From: a virus
Strand: one strand, 5' to 3'
IMG/VR virus record: IMGVR_UViG_3300034073_004426
Coordinates: 1-32,349 of that record
DNA: 32,349 bases
Part shown: piece after piece, positions 16,048-23,583 of the stretch
How positions within the stretch are numbered: position 1 is the stretch's first letter
Layout: every line of letters begins with the position of its first letter
The notes under the pieces: generated by a model
Told to the model about the DNA's origin: nothing
The model's input: only the letters and a program-made list of their open reading frames with translations
Databases searched by the model: none
Position numbers and translations under genes: made by a program

Positions 16048-16685
16048 TAAATTCTCACTCTTCGCCAACGCTTCAGCGAAGCAAGTTCCTTTTCCATGAA
16101 TCCAGTTTCTAGCGGAGCAACATTTCTAGTCTCCAAGTCCTTGATACCAACAACGTCATCGTGCATGTTCTGCATTTCCCGTGTTGCGGCGCGAAGAATG
16201 GTGAGTTTGAACATTTTGATGTTTTCGCCAGCAAGACCAGCGTCGTATTCAATAACGATTCTGTCGTTAGCAAAAGATGTGTACAAGTCCAATCCGTATT
16301 TGCGTACGATGTAGTCGCGCCCCTCGACTTGCAGATGCGCAACAGTGGGTTCTTGCGGTCTATAAATGTTCACAGAAGCAACTGAAACAACTGGCGAGTT
16401 TTCAAGATAAATGGTTGGAGGCGGAGCCGCGATTAAGCCGATTTCTCTTGTTGCGCCGTCATCGCCTGCATCGTCCCAATCGTAGAGAAACGATGTGAGC
16501 GGAAGACCAGAGTGGTTATGTTCCATCACATGCTCTTCAGTGAAAGTTTGAACTTCTACGGGTCTGCCCAAGTACGACTCAAGTTCGCTTTGCAAGCCCT
16601 CAAGAACGTATTCGGCAGCCTGCTCCTGCCTATTGGAGAAACGAATATCCATGTAGTTTTGAAGTTCAGTTACCGTTACGAGCAC
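16047..16685 (-). CDS. Head-tail connector protein (HK97 gp6-like)
   Basis: A 212-aa protein read from a GTG at 16685 with GGGAGG 8 bases upstream. The N-terminus LVTVTELQNYMDIRF, followed by AEYVLEGLQSELESYLGRPVEVQ, is the helical start typical of gp6/gp15-type head completion adaptors that dock on the portal. A strand-rich middle (PPPTIYLENSPVVSVASVNIYR) and the DRIVIEYDAGLA segment also fit. The C-terminal helix LTILRAATREMQNM completes the fold. It precedes the gpG-like and terminator genes, matching connector order. It is on the strand opposite to the portal gene, unlike most phages. Confidence 0.75.
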   Translation of the reverse strand: MLVTVTELQNYMDIRFSNRQEQAAEYVLEGLQSELESYLGRPVEVQTFTEEHVMEHNHSGLPLTSFLYDWDDAGDDGATREIGLIAAPPPTIYLENSPVVSVASVNIYRPQEPTVAHLQVEGRDYIVRKYGLDLYTSFANDRIVIEYDAGLAGENIKMFKLTILRAATREMQNMHDDVVGIKDLETRNVAPLETGFMEKELASLKRWRRVRI

Positions 16686-16701
16686 GGTTCAACCTCCCGT
16701 G

Positions 16702-17106
16702 TTATCGTCTACGGGAACGGCGACGCTCCAAAAGGTTTGCGGCTGCTCTCGCTGCTCGCGCCAAACCCCTTCGGATTCTCCCAACTCGTCTACCCGATGA
16801 ACGGCTTGCTACTTGACGCGCAGGTCTACCACCGCCGGCTGCCCTTGCGTTGCCAGCAGCCCTGCCTGCCCTACGACCAACTGCTCTAGTTCTGTCTCTT
16901 CCGGATGCCGCTCTTTGCGCTGCTCGACGACCAGCAAGAAGTTCCTGCTGACGGCGACGATAGTAGCGAGCATTACCGGGAACTGTTCGCCCACCGACAC
17001 GACGAGGACGACGCACAAAACGACCGCGGCGAACAACATTGCCTCGTCTGTCTAGACCGGTTCTGAACTCAATATCTTCGGTAAAAGGTGACCTTGGGCG
17101 TGGCAT
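16702..17106 (-). CDS. Arginine-rich, lysine-free basic protein (protamine-like), unknown
   Basis: A 134-aa protein from ATG 17106, with GGAGGG 3 bases before the start (short spacing). Counting the translation gives 43 Arg (32%) and no Lys. After an N-terminal stretch MPRPRSPFTEDIEFRTGLD the rest is Arg runs separated by Gly/Ala/Ser (for example RRGRFVRRPRR, GRRVGRIRRGLARAARAAANL). An upstream ATG at 17256 would overlap the ParB-like gene and lacks a ribosome site. Such a composition fits nucleic-acid binding, DNA condensation or a virion-internal basic protein, but a structural neck role cannot be excluded. Alternative frames here give no better ORF. Function unproven. Confidence 0.6.
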   Translation of the reverse strand: MPRPRSPFTEDIEFRTGLDRRGNVVRRGRFVRRPRRVGGRTVPGNARYYRRRQQELLAGRRAAQRAASGRDRTRAVGRRAGRAAGNARAAGGGRPARQVASRSSGRRVGRIRRGLARAARAAANLLERRRSRRR

Positions 17107-17161
17107 ATCCCTCCAAAAAGTACACTCAGACTTTACCACACTAATTATGGCTGTGAAATCA

Positions 17162-17710
17162 CTACCTATCAGGATTTGGCGGTCGCTCAATAATCGAAGA
17201 TTCAACTTCCGTAACCTTGGGAACTTCCACTGGGACCCAGGCACGGGAATACTCATATTTCTCTAAATCTTTTCGCTTCAGCAAATCCCCAGTAGCCAAA
17301 AGTTCTATTTCGTCATCCGACATTGACAGTATGGTCGCAAGTTCGTCGTCACCATATTTATTGGAATTGAGTATCCTTTTTACAGCCCTGCTCAAAAGAA
17401 CAGGATGGGTTGCGCCCCTAGCCCTATTCAAACGGATATGCAAAATCATTGCGTCTATTTCGTCCACATCGTGATACAAAACAGGAACAGAAGAGCCGTG
17501 CCTCTTCACGAATCGCTCTTCAGTGGAAGCAATGTGCCATCGGGTGGTTCCGTCAATAATCGTCTGGTCTTCAAGTCTGACAACAATCGGCTGTAGCCAT
17601 CCAGACTCAATCAAAGAAGTGCGCAACAACACCACGTCAGGGCGCAGGATATATGTCGCTTTCCATGAAGGTGGTTTTATGGAAGAAGATGGAACTGTAT
17701 GAATTTGCAC
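17162..17710 (-). CDS. ParB-like nuclease-fold protein (IbrB-like)
   Basis: A 182-aa protein with a GTG start that overlaps the upstream stop as TAGTG, so it is translationally coupled to the PAPS-reductase-like gene. The first 90 residues show the ParB/sulfiredoxin fold: VPSSSIKPP, LIESGWLQPIVVRLEDQTIIDG, then DGTTRWHIAST (about 53-63), equivalent to the 'DGxHR' nucleotide-binding/catalytic motif of this family. The C-terminal half is helical (HIRLNRARGATHPVLLSRAVKRIL). It lacks the DNA-binding and CTP-dimer domains of chromosomal ParB. In E. coli, IbrB-like ParB proteins act with IbrA in controlling prophage genes. The function here is inferred from this pairing. Confidence 0.8.
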   Translation of the reverse strand: MQIHTVPSSSIKPPSWKATYILRPDVVLLRTSLIESGWLQPIVVRLEDQTIIDGTTRWHIASTEERFVKRHGSSVPVLYHDVDEIDAMILHIRLNRARGATHPVLLSRAVKRILNSNKYGDDELATILSMSDDEIELLATGDLLKRKDLEKYEYSRAWVPVEVPKVTEVESSIIERPPNPDR

Positions 17711-18843
17711 TAGTAATCGTTTCCTTCCTCTAATGCTTTCATTCTCATTGTGTGCGCCCGAGTTTTCGGACCGACAGGTGTTGGCGTTGATTGATGAAAC
17801 TCGTTCAACAAAAGTGTACGAATCAAATACTCGAACGGAAACCCGAACGGGTCTACGGCACGCTTTTTTCTGAACAAAGCAGCGAACTTCATAGCCTCTT
17901 TGTGGATACCGTCGGAAAGCATGTTGTCATCAATGCACATCTTCACGCCGTCCCATCCTTGAGATGCATAATAAGAAATGAGTCCTTCTATATCGAAGAA
18001 TTGCCAGTATCTTCTCTGCGCATCTATCTGCGGGAAACACCTGACAAGTTCATCGAAGAAATCAGGTTCCGTGGCAACAACATCACCAATTCTTCGCGAT
18101 GCGACAGAGTGGAGTGGGATGCCGACACGCGAGTTACTCCTCGTTAAATGTGCATAGTCGTAGTAGGCGCAGTATTCTGCCCCATGCTCATCGACGATGA
18201 ATTTCATGACATCTTCTGTTCGCCAGTCGTAGATTATTTTTGCGAATTTAAGCGGAATGGATTTAGGCAAAAGAAATGGGGAAACGATGTAGTTCTCATG
18301 CAACTTTTGAACGCATGACCTATATCTGACCATTGATTCGTTCGCTCTAACGCCTGTGATGAAGGCAACCCTGCCTGTTTTGCCTTGCATCGTGTAATAG
18401 TCAACGATTTTGGGGGTTGGCTTGTTCGGGTCTAACCCGAAATGTTCGGCACGAATAGCCCAAGGGGGCATATCTCTGACTAGTCGACCTTCTTGCTTTC
18501 TTTGCTCTGACCACAACATCAAGTATTCACGCCTACCCAAAACCCAAACCTCCTGTGAAGATGGGAGGCAGTACCACTCCATATCAACCCACGTGTAGTT
18601 TTTTACCTTGGTGACAAAATCGATAACCGACGGACTAACCATCTCTTCGTCACGAAAAATGACTTTTACAGGTCCTAGCCCGCGTTCTTCATGGATTTCC
18701 TTCGCAAGATAAAGAATCGCTGTTGAGTCCTTACCTCCGCTGAACTGCAGGCATACCGTATCGAAAGTGTCGTACACATGACGGATTCGTTGACGCGCTG
18801 CATCAACGCATGAAATATCCAGAAACATTCGTTGGCGAGGCAC
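17710..18843 (-). CDS. PAPS-reductase-like ATP pyrophosphatase (IbrA/DndC-like)
   Basis: A 377-aa protein from GTG 18843 (an internal ATG at 18828 is possible). The PP-loop SGGKDST is at about 35-41 after VCLQF, and FRDEEMVSP follows at about 65. This is the N-type ATP-pyrophosphatase fold used to activate sulfur or other chemistry. Later elements include GRVAFITGVRANESMVRYR and AHLTRSNSRVGIPLHSVASRRI, seen in phage PAPS-reductase-like proteins and in IbrA. The enzyme is unlikely to be a true sulfate-assimilation reductase, because no partner pathway is present and it is paired with a ParB-like gene. Candidate roles are regulation or nucleic-acid modification. Substrate unknown. Confidence 0.8.
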   Translation of the reverse strand: MPRQRMFLDISCVDAARQRIRHVYDTFDTVCLQFSGGKDSTAILYLAKEIHEERGLGPVKVIFRDEEMVSPSVIDFVTKVKNYTWVDMEWYCLPSSQEVWVLGRREYLMLWSEQRKQEGRLVRDMPPWAIRAEHFGLDPNKPTPKIVDYYTMQGKTGRVAFITGVRANESMVRYRSCVQKLHENYIVSPFLLPKSIPLKFAKIIYDWRTEDVMKFIVDEHGAEYCAYYDYAHLTRSNSRVGIPLHSVASRRIGDVVATEPDFFDELVRCFPQIDAQRRYWQFFDIEGLISYYASQGWDGVKMCIDDNMLSDGIHKEAMKFAALFRKKRAVDPFGFPFEYLIRTLLLNEFHQSTPTPVGPKTRAHTMRMKALEEGNDY

Positions 18844-18868
18844 TTGGTGATACTACACCAATCGGCGA

Positions 18869-19282
18869 CTACTTTGTCGTCGTGTAAATCTCTATGAAAT
18901 GTTTTCTGTCGTCATTCGTGTGCAAATTCAAACCAACCTGCTGAATCGTTTTTTGCAGTTTGGGGTGAGGGGGCTGATATTGGGTCGTACCCGAATTGAC
19001 CGCATCGCGTATCTGCGTGTAGTGACTCCAAGCCTGATGAGGTGTCGGCTCCTTGCTGGTGAATTGCCTGTGTTCGGTCACGAGCATCCCCGGTGTCGGC
19101 AAGAACTGTTCCCGCTCGGCGAGTCTCTTCGCAGCAGCGATAATGTCGTCGTCGCTGTACTCCGAGAGGATGATATTCCAAGCGCGAAATGTGGACTTGC
19201 GAGACTCTATCCCGACAGGAAGTTCCTTATTCCACATGGCATAAACAACCTCTACCACTTCGGCTAATTGCTTTTTGTCCAC
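18869..19282 (-). CDS. Replicative helicase loader/inhibitor-like protein
   Basis: A 137-aa protein with a GTG start overlapping the upstream stop (TAGTG). The N-terminal helical region reads QLAEVVEVVYAMWNKELP, then STFRAWNIILSEYSDDDIIAAAKRLAER followed by FLPTPGMLVTEHRQF. This 'W...iL.(d/e)y.d..i..A..r.......fPPxPgeL' order is that of G39P/LIG40P-type helicase loaders, which recruit the replicative helicase to phage origins. The C-terminus is less ordered. No helicase is encoded nearby in the window, so the partner would be host DnaB or a phage gene elsewhere. Moderate confidence, from pattern and its location in a recombination block. Confidence 0.5.
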   Translation of the reverse strand: MDKKQLAEVVEVVYAMWNKELPVGIESRKSTFRAWNIILSEYSDDDIIAAAKRLAEREQFLPTPGMLVTEHRQFTSKEPTPHQAWSHYTQIRDAVNSGTTQYQPPHPKLQKTIQQVGLNLHTNDDRKHFIEIYTTTK

Positions 19283-19893
19283 TAGTTACCGCCAGAAATG
19301 TATTCGTCGTCCTTGTCAATGTCGTGACATGCTTCGTCGAATTCCCATCTTCCGTCAAGGGAAGCCCACAATGCTTCATCTAGTCGCGTCGGCTCAAACT
19401 CGTACTCGCGCATGAGTTCGCGATGTCGTTCAATCGCGCGACGGTAAAAGTCAACTATCGTCCCATTCGGGGAAGCCTCACCATCGGCGATGAGAGCCAT
19501 CTTTGAAACCTCATCAAACCGCTTTTCGACATGGAAACGGAATGAAATAACCTTGCGTTTCTTTGCCTCAAGATTTGATGTCACTTCTTCTATGTGAAGT
19601 AGACCTTCGCGCCCAAGATTCGAGTACCTGTCAACGCATTCATTGATTTGGTCGTCGAACCGCTCAACCTGTCGGGTCAGATTAAGCAACAGCGACGAAA
19701 GCGCGTCACGCCAACGACCGAGATTGTCTTCGCGACGCAGAAAAGCGGCACCATCCTGGCTTGCTCGTTTCTTGACATCCAAAGCAACAAGTTGCGCAAA
19801 ATCTTCGTCGTTCATGTTTTCCCTGACAATAACATCACGATTGTTCTTTTCCTTGAAGTATCCGTCATGGTATTTCGTATCTTCTCTATACAC
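19282..19893 (-). CDS. Unknown protein, helical/coiled-coil
   Basis: A 203-aa protein read from GTG 19893, with AGGAG 7 bases upstream. The body is mostly long charged helices, for example LTRQVERFDDQINECVDRY and KKRKVISFRFHVEKRFDEVSK. The terminal part is acidic with a Trp cluster (DEALWASLDGRWEFDEACHD). No enzyme motif, membrane segment or signal was seen. It lies between the Fe-S nuclease and the helicase-loader-like gene and overlaps the latter, so it is likely a replication/recombination accessory. I do not recognise a family. Confidence 0.6.
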   Translation of the reverse strand: MYREDTKYHDGYFKEKNNRDVIVRENMNDEDFAQLVALDVKKRASQDGAAFLRREDNLGRWRDALSSLLLNLTRQVERFDDQINECVDRYSNLGREGLLHIEEVTSNLEAKKRKVISFRFHVEKRFDEVSKMALIADGEASPNGTIVDFYRRAIERHRELMREYEFEPTRLDEALWASLDGRWEFDEACHDIDKDDEYISGGN

Positions 19894-19917
19894 ATTAACT
19901 CCTATTTTGTTGTGTGT

Positions 19918-20676
19918 TTATCGCGCCCAAGCAGGGCAAATAGTTTTAAAGTGACACCAACCGCAAAGATTGCTAGTGCGGTACTCGAATTCCTCCGATT
20001 CGCACCGTTCGTCAATCATTTTGCGTGTTTTCACTATGTGCTCTTTTACCTTGCTTATGCGTTCCTCCGTAGGGGAGAATGTCAACTTAACCCCTTCTTT
20101 CAGATAAATCAAATTGAGCGAACCAATATTTTTGTTACTTGCGTCACCAGCCAAGATTCCGTAAATGACAAGTTGGTCGAATTTGTCGTCTCGCCACTCT
20201 TTGCGAGGAACTTTGCCAGTCTTGTAGTCGCTGACCTGAATCAAATCCTCTTCATCAACAACCCAACGGTCGATAATGCCCTTGACGCGCACCCCGTCGA
20301 CATCTCCAACAAATTCTGTTTCCACTCCGTTGAGAACAACAAGTTCAGGGTTTTCTACCTTCCACAGATTTTCCACACAAAACCATGCCCGCCAACGAAA
20401 ATCCCTTGCCCCCTGCTCCGTTTTGGTTAAGTGTTCCGCAGGGTCTTTGTATTGGTTCCAAACATTCGAGGCGATAAACCGAGCATTCTGAATAGTTCTC
20501 TCGGATGGTTCCAACTTGTAGAAGACCTCAAGAATCTCATGCACGAAATTCCCGAGCAAGGTTTCCTGCGTCGGCGGTTCCTTGAGATTGTCTATCCGCG
20601 AATACTTGTATTTGAGCGGACACTGATGAAATGTGGCGATTGAACTCGCGGAAAGATAATCGGGTGCTACAAGCAA
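19918..20676 (-). CDS. Cas4/RecB-like PD-(D/E)XK nuclease with Fe-S cluster
   Basis: A 252-aa protein, most likely from TTG 20676, since the conserved LSASSIATFHQCPLKYKY begins immediately after it and no ATG is available. Visible core: H46 (GNFVHEILE), E119, D136 (GIIDRW), then D150-x-K152 in SDYKTGK. Four cysteines, C19 and C238-x2-C241-x5-C247 (CGWCHFKTICPAW), are placed as in Cas4/AddB-type 4Fe-4S nucleases. Such enzymes make 3' single-stranded tails or trim DNA ends. It follows the Rad52-like gene by 6 bases, forming a nuclease plus annealing protein pair as in phage recombination systems. Confidence 0.88.
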   Translation of the reverse strand: MLVAPDYLSASSIATFHQCPLKYKYSRIDNLKEPPTQETLLGNFVHEILEVFYKLEPSERTIQNARFIASNVWNQYKDPAEHLTKTEQGARDFRWRAWFCVENLWKVENPELVVLNGVETEFVGDVDGVRVKGIIDRWVVDEEDLIQVSDYKTGKVPRKEWRDDKFDQLVIYGILAGDASNKNIGSLNLIYLKEGVKLTFSPTEERISKVKEHIVKTRKMIDERCESEEFEYRTSNLCGWCHFKTICPAWAR

Positions 20677-20682
20677 GATGAA

Positions 20683-21387
20683 TCAGTTCGTGAATGTTCC
20701 GCCGAAACTGAGACGCACAACTTCCGCACGAATCAGGTTCAACTCTTCGTCATTCATCTTCGACAAGGGCTTCTGCACACCGTTGCTGTGTTCAGCCCAA
20801 TACGCTTTCACAGCCTTTTTACCGTCGTCGCTCAAGGAATCAAAAAGCGACTTGACCTCATCGTAGAGACTGTTGACAACGGTCTGTTGTGTCGGTGCCA
20901 CCTGCTTGCTGATGTCAATCATTTCTTCAACTTCCATCGCGTCTTCGCTACGAGCAAGATACAAGCCCACTCCCAATGCCTGCGCCGCTTTCTTGAGCGC
21001 ATCAGAAATAGCACCCTTGAACTCATCGCCAAGGTCAAGAATTTGACCCTGCTTCGTGCGCTTAATTTTTTGACCGCCGATACCGTCGCGGATAACCGAA
21101 CTGAACTCGGTGATGTTGTACTCAAGGCGGACATGGGCGATGACAAAATCGGGGTCGTGTTGGTCGCGTTCGCACTTGACAACAGTCATCGACCAATTGT
21201 CAACACCTAGCACCTTGTTGAGTCGGTTGATTACTTCGCTTACTGGAATGTAGGTGAGGTTGACACCACCTTTGTTGATTTTCCGTTCCATCTCCTGTGC
21301 GAATGGTTCGGAAAGGTCTTTGTAGATGTCTACCTTTGGTGTTTGTTCGGTCACTGTGTGTTCTCCTGTTTCGTTGATTACTGACAT
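20683..21387 (-). CDS. Rad52/22-like single-strand annealing protein
   Basis: A 234-aa protein read from ATG 21387, because AAGGAGG lies 6 bases upstream and the preceding gene ends at 21389. A longer frame to 21438 overlaps that gene. Residues about 45-145 follow the Rad52 fold: VSEVINRLNKVLGVDNWSMTV, then VRLEYNITEFSSVIRDGIGG, and DEFKGAISDALKKAAQALGVGLYL, the classic GD..KgA.sDAlKrA...fG..lYL element. It probably anneals single strands during phage recombination and concatemer formation, working with the adjacent Fe-S exonuclease. The C-terminal region (SLFDSLSDDGKKAVKAYWAEH) is helical. Confidence 0.85.
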   Translation of the reverse strand: MSVINETGEHTVTEQTPKVDIYKDLSEPFAQEMERKINKGGVNLTYIPVSEVINRLNKVLGVDNWSMTVVKCERDQHDPDFVIAHVRLEYNITEFSSVIRDGIGGQKIKRTKQGQILDLGDEFKGAISDALKKAAQALGVGLYLARSEDAMEVEEMIDISKQVAPTQQTVVNSLYDEVKSLFDSLSDDGKKAVKAYWAEHSNGVQKPLSKMNDEELNLIRAEVVRLSFGGTFTN

Positions 21388-21388
21388 C

Positions 21389-21907
21389 TTACGCCTCCTT
21401 GTGGACGATGAGATTTGTTTTGGCTTCGCCGATTTCACAGTATTGGTCGGCGTTTATGCCGATTTTTGAAAGTTCCTTGACGCGCCAATACGAAGGCTGT
21501 ACATAGTCGAGCAATTTCAACGCGATTTGCTCGGATGTCATAACAACCTCGCCCGTGTCCATGTCGACGGACATTTGGTTCAATCTGCGCAAAACCTCAC
21601 GAGTCAGGTTTTCGTGTTGCCAAGTTTTCCTGTCCGCACCCGTTTTCTTCTCAATGGATTGACCGTTGGAAGCAGAGAACGGGATATCGGGAAGAGAGTC
21701 GATGACCATTCCCGAATAGTCCGAATACATCACACCAATTTCAGCCTTGATGGTGTGCATCAAAACGAGTGCATCAATGCGGTCTTGTGTGCTCTCGCTT
21801 TCGGCAATGTTTTTGAGCGTCGCCTGAACTTCAATCAGTTGCTTGCGCAACGCCATGAGAGAGCCGAGGGTAGGCGAGTCTGCCCACTTTTCGTTTTGGT
21901 TTGACAT
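21389..21907 (-). CDS. Unknown protein of the recombination cluster
   Basis: A 172-aa protein with AGGAAA upstream of ATG 21907. The N-terminal half is helical (LGSLMALRKQLIEVQATLKNI). The C-terminal half contains DRKTWQHENLTREVLRRL and ends PSYWRVKELSKIGINADQYCE followed by NLIVHK. I recall similar 'YWRxxxLxxLGIxxDxYC' endings in actinobacteriophage proteins encoded next to Rad52 or Cas4-like genes, but no function is known. It probably assists recombination or replication. No catalytic motif was seen. Confidence 0.65.
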   Translation of the reverse strand: MSNQNEKWADSPTLGSLMALRKQLIEVQATLKNIAESESTQDRIDALVLMHTIKAEIGVMYSDYSGMVIDSLPDIPFSASNGQSIEKKTGADRKTWQHENLTREVLRRLNQMSVDMDTGEVVMTSEQIALKLLDYVQPSYWRVKELSKIGINADQYCEIGEAKTNLIVHKEA

Positions 21908-21923
21908 GAGTGTTTCCTGTGTC

Positions 21924-22184
21924 TTAGATGCGCGGGATATTGGTGCGCAACACTACCGAAAGACGGGTCATCGTGTCAAGCGACGGAGAGAAATGTCCGT
22001 TCTCGATGCGGTTGATGGTCTTGCGGTCTACGCCTGCATATTCGGCAAGAGCCTCTTGGCTCAACTTCGCCTTAACACGGCTGTTTTTCACCCAAGAAGA
22101 AAACACTTCGCGACTGTTGTCGGAAGCCTTCCGTAGTTCGGTCTTTGTGGGACGCTTGAGGGTCTTTGTTGCTGTTGTTGTCAT
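21924..22184 (-). CDS. XRE-family helix-turn-helix regulator
   Basis: An 86-aa protein read from ATG 22184 with TGGAGG about 10 bases upstream. The much longer frame (to 22367) overlaps terL and is rejected. Residues about 25-82 form a lambda-repressor-like HTH: NSREVFSSWVKNSRVKAKLSQEALAEYAGVDRKTINRIENG ... PSLDTMTRLSVVLR, with the recognition helix near VDRKTINRIE. It is encoded 17 bases after terL, before the recombination genes. It could control the divergent promoters at 23506-23583 or bind DNA as part of the packaging machinery; no small terminase is otherwise visible. Confidence 0.8.
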   Translation of the reverse strand: MTTTATKTLKRPTKTELRKASDNSREVFSSWVKNSRVKAKLSQEALAEYAGVDRKTINRIENGHFSPSLDTMTRLSVVLRTNIPRI

Positions 22185-22200
22185 AGTGGTATAACCTCCA

Positions 22201-23505
22201 CTAGACGATGATAGTGACAGGTTTCCTCTGTGGCAACCCCAAACCCGTAAGAAACACGAATGCCCCAACCGCAGAGTCGACTTGGTCATCATGGTTGCAA
22301 GCCTCGGGGAAAGAAGAAAACTCATCAAGCCAATCGGTGAGCCAAGCACCGCGTACAAGGCGCACATTGCCGTTGGCTACCGCAGCAGCGAACGGTCTCG
22401 CTCTTGTGACTTTGTCCCCCGTGGGTCGTTCGCCCATAAGGTCGTAGCCGGGGACGACATAGCGCGCGTATTGGTCAATGAGTGCCTTGCCTGACGAACC
22501 CGGTTCCTGTTCCATGCGGATGGCTACATTTGCCCCGTCTTCTCTGGCTGTCTGAGCCACAAAAGCCTCCACCTTTTCCCCTTTTGCCCGTATTTTGCGG
22601 ACATCAATCACATAGGCAATTCCCGCCTCGAACATCATTAATGTTCCTACCGTCCAGTCGGGGTCGGGGTTCCCTGGGTGGGGTTCGGTGGCAGCCAAGT
22701 CCCAATATCTGACGAAACGACTAGAACTTGATGGATTTGGGAGTTCTGTGTAGTCAATAATAGGAAAATTGGTTCTATCAAACATGGTTCCTAGCGTTGT
22801 AGCCCACCAATCGCCACTTTCCAGCCGTCGGCGCTCAATAGGGTCTAGGGACGCAAGCGCTTGACGATAGGAATCCGCGTCGATTCCGGGGTTATCCGTC
22901 AGGAACGAAGGCACAAAAATACGGTTTTCTTCCTTGCCCTCGACAATGAACCTCTGCCTAACCCAATTGGGTGCGGGGTTGGAAGCCGCCCTCATTCTTA
23001 AAGGAACCTCAGAAAGCGGACCAGAAGCGGGTCGACGCAAACGGGAAAACAGATAGCGGTAATCCGACTCCCTGATTTCGGTCACTTCGTCCATGCCAAT
23101 GAACTGAAACTCCGAACCTTTGTATCGAAGGTAGTCGTTCGTATTATTTAGATAGCCGAACGAGATTCTCGCACCAGACGGGAAAGTCGCCACATAACTG
23201 TTGGCGTTCCAATGAACATCGTCATAGTTGGAAATCCAAGTACGGAAGCGGTCCATAAGCGCTCCCGGCAAAGATAGGTCGGCATAGGTTTTTCTGAAAA
23301 GAATCGCCGAATAGTTAGGAACATCCACATACTGCAAAGCGGACATCAAAAGAGCCGAAGATTTACCTCCACCCGCAGCCCCACCGAACAGAGCCTCCAA
23401 AGCGTATGTTCGCAGAAAAACAAGTTGGGTAACGGAAGGCTGCTCAGGGCAAAACAAAGGCTCCTTCGGCATCAGGTAATCGTAAATAGATTTCCAGTCA
23501 GGCAT
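22201..23505 (-). CDS. terL: Terminase large subunit
   Basis: A 434-aa protein. The ATPase domain has Walker A GGAAGGGKSS (41-50), Walker B FQFIGMDE (133-140) and coupling motif ASNP (about 174-177). The C-terminal RNase H-like nuclease shows D269 (RYWDLAATEP), IDVRKIR (about 300) and HDDQVDSAVG (405-414). This motor pumps DNA into the prohead through the portal and cuts concatemers. Length is typical for a compact TerL. It is transcribed leftward, divergent from the portal gene, which is unusual because terL and portal are normally adjacent on one strand. No SD consensus is clear (GGAAAA before the ATG). Confidence 0.93.
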   Translation of the reverse strand: MPDWKSIYDYLMPKEPLFCPEQPSVTQLVFLRTYALEALFGGAAGGGKSSALLMSALQYVDVPNYSAILFRKTYADLSLPGALMDRFRTWISNYDDVHWNANSYVATFPSGARISFGYLNNTNDYLRYKGSEFQFIGMDEVTEIRESDYRYLFSRLRRPASGPLSEVPLRMRAASNPAPNWVRQRFIVEGKEENRIFVPSFLTDNPGIDADSYRQALASLDPIERRRLESGDWWATTLGTMFDRTNFPIIDYTELPNPSSSSRFVRYWDLAATEPHPGNPDPDWTVGTLMMFEAGIAYVIDVRKIRAKGEKVEAFVAQTAREDGANVAIRMEQEPGSSGKALIDQYARYVVPGYDLMGERPTGDKVTRARPFAAAVANGNVRLVRGAWLTDWLDEFSSFPEACNHDDQVDSAVGAFVFLTGLGLPQRKPVTIIV

Positions 23506-23583
23506 GGTTTTCCATAATCTGTTTAAGAAGCACCTGTACTGTACTATGGAAGCACATACGTTTTTGCTAAGGTGACGGGCGGA
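23506..23583. promoter_or_regulatory. Divergent intergenic control region between terL and head operon
   Basis: This 78-base gap separates the two outward-reading transcription units and must hold promoters for both or read-through signals. It contains a short tandem repeat TGTAC-TGTAC (near 23535-23544). On the plus strand TACTAT at about 23541 is a possible -10, and on the minus strand TTAGCA lies about 17 bases before ATAGTA. Neither side has a convincing -35/-10 pair, so a phage-specific or weakly conserved promoter is likely. The XRE protein encoded just downstream of terL is a candidate regulator. Confidence 0.4.

Noticed and set aside
16809-17039. 76-aa alternative minus-strand frame inside the Arg-rich gene
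   Set aside because: Hydrophobic start but no ribosome site, and it does not fit the neighbouring gene boundaries. The Arg-rich frame has GGAGGG and fits the gap exactly.
22185-22367. N-terminal extension of the XRE protein to 22367
   Set aside because: It lies inside terL, is Cys/Ser-rich without pattern, and the internal ATG at 22184 has a good ribosome site.
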